Shown piece by piece: positions 6,197 to 7,046 of a stretch of DNA of 7,046 nucleotides (the first letter of the stretch is position 1; each line of letters starts with the position of its first letter). The position numbers were made by a program, and so were the translations under genes. The notes under the pieces are model-generated. The model was not told the origin of the DNA. It was given only the letters and a program-made list of their open reading frames with translations, and ran no database searches. The stretch is from Zoogloeaceae bacterium (GTDB taxonomy: Bacteria > Pseudomonadota > Gammaproteobacteria > Burkholderiales > Rhodocyclaceae), in the NCBI GenBank assembly GCA_031273145.1, contig JAISSL010000164.1, positions 1-7,046 on the forward strand, in the 5' to 3' direction.

Positions 6197-7046
6197 ATGT
6201 CTTTTCCTTTTACGCCGCTCTCCCGTCCTTTTCCCATCCCGGTCATGACCAGGAGGGGCATGGATGCGGCCTCCAAAATGCCGGATGCCGCGCCCGACGC
6301 CTTGACCATGCCGCAGGATATGGCGGTCTTTACCGCGCCGCGCGTGCCGGAATCAGCAGAACGGGAAACCCTTGCCGCAGTCAAAGCCCGACTTCAGGAT
6401 TTGCATAAGCGCATGGCGGCGAAGGATTTTGCGGAAGCGCCCGACATCGTGGAAGATTTGTGCCGTTGGCCAGCGGCAGAACGCGCTCTGGTGGGCGATT
6501 TGCTGGGATTTGGCGAAGTCAGCGCCTACACGATGACCGACCCCTTGCGCTTTCGGGTACAGGAAACGGCTTTCCCCGGTCTTTGGCGGGTGCTGGCCTT
6601 GAGCGTGGATAGAGCGGGGAAAGAGACGATATGCGAGGATTTTTTGCAGGCGGGCGCGATTCCGCCCATCCTGGAACAGACGATGCAGGAAAACGGACAG
6701 GCGGAACTTCCCATGCCGGTCTTTTCCGAAGATGTCATGAACGCGCCGGCTCTGGCGCGGGAAATTGCGGCGCAGGCAAAAGACTGGGCGCCCGACAAGG
6801 AAGTATATGTCGTCAACCTTACCCTGCTGCCGTTGATTGAGGCGGATTTGGCGGCGCTGTACGGCTGGCTGGAACACCGCGAGGTTTCCATCCTTTCGCG
6901 CGGTTATGGCAATTGCCGGATCAACAGCACCCGCCTGGCCAATGTCTGGTGGGTGCAGTATTTCAACAGCATGGATACGCTGATTCTGAATACGCTGGAA
7001 ATCACCACCATGCCGGAAGCCGCGCTCGCCGCCCGCGAAGATTACG
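6197..7046 (+). CDS. hupH: HupH/HyaF-family hydrogenase maturation protein (3' end beyond window)
   Basis: The frame is open from ATG 6197 to the window end (283 residues). The C-terminal part has the features I associate with HupH/HyaF: FGEVSAY (105-111), RVQETAFPGLWRV (120-132), MNAPAL (181-186), VNLTLLPL (206-213), SRGYGNCRINST (234-245), VWWVQYFNS (250-258) and LILNTLEI..MPEAALAAREDY at the cut. These proteins are cytoplasmic accessory factors needed for uptake [NiFe]-hydrogenase maturation; the exact step is not well defined. Family length suggests only about 20 residues are missing. The start is chosen because it keeps the N-terminal FPIPV motif, although no Shine-Dalgarno is visible there; an internal ATG at 6260, preceded by AGGAGG, is a less likely start. 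MPQDMAVFTAPRVPE (38-52) also fits HupH. Naming is from recalled motifs, without a database search. Confidence 0.85.
   Translation, partial: MSFPFTPLSRPFPIPVMTRRGMDAASKMPDAAPDALTMPQDMAVFTAPRVPESAERETLAAVKARLQDLHKRMAAKDFAEAPDIVEDLCRWPAAERALVGDLLGFGEVSAYTMTDPLRFRVQETAFPGLWRVLALSVDRAGKETICEDFLQAGAIPPILEQTMQENGQAELPMPVFSEDVMNAPALAREIAAQAKDWAPDKEVYVVNLTLLPLIEADLAALYGWLEHREVSILSRGYGNCRINSTRLANVWWVQYFNSMDTLILNTLEITTMPEAALAAREDY

Noticed and set aside
6260..6262. ATG 6260 after AGGAGG as the hupH start
   Set aside because: The spacing is only three bases, and this start would remove the conserved FPIPV segment. Kept only as an alternative.
6353..6877. Minus-strand frame of 174 residues opposite hupH
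   Set aside because: The plus-strand frame carries conserved HupH motifs throughout; the antisense frame has none.

Overview
The window looks like chromosomal DNA of a betaproteobacterium. The clues are the composition (fairly GC-rich), the betaproteobacterial-type S21, S16 and L19 sequences, and the gene sets rpsU-yqeY-dnaG and rpsP-rimM-trmD-rplS. No genus can be named from the sequence alone. No transposon, tRNA, rRNA, CRISPR array or phage gene was seen. Most of the window is translation and replication housekeeping; the less ordinary parts are the two edges and the non-coding DNA.

Left half (minus strand, read right to left from about 3957 to 1): rpsU (S21), an intrinsic terminator that probably lets some transcripts through, yqeY, dnaG (primase), a 155-bp gap, sixA (phosphohistidine phosphatase) and an unrecognised membrane protein that runs off the left edge. 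This resembles the macromolecular-synthesis operon (rpsU-dnaG-rpoD), but rpoD does not follow dnaG; sixA and the membrane gene are there instead. The end of dnaG carries a 19-bp tandem duplication that has changed its last residues.

Right half (plus strand, from about 4035): rpsP (S16), rimM (16S processing factor), trmD (tRNA m1G37 methyltransferase) and rplS (L19), the classical trmD operon, closed by a strong intrinsic terminator at 6158-6186. The start signals differ: rpsP and rplS have recognisable Shine-Dalgarno sequences, rimM has none, and trmD uses TTG. This fits the known need for far more ribosomal protein than modification enzyme.

The two operons diverge from a 212-bp intergenic region (3847-4058) with two good back-to-back sigma70-type promoters whose -35 boxes are 8 bp apart. 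The rpsU leader contains two hairpins that compete for one strand.

Right edge: after the terminator, a gene of the HupH/HyaF hydrogenase-maturation family starts and is cut by the window end. It suggests that a [NiFe]-hydrogenase cluster lies beyond the window.

I found no convincing new biological system. The points most worth following are the unrecognised membrane gene linked to sixA, the hupH edge, and the regulatory layout between the two ribosomal operons.
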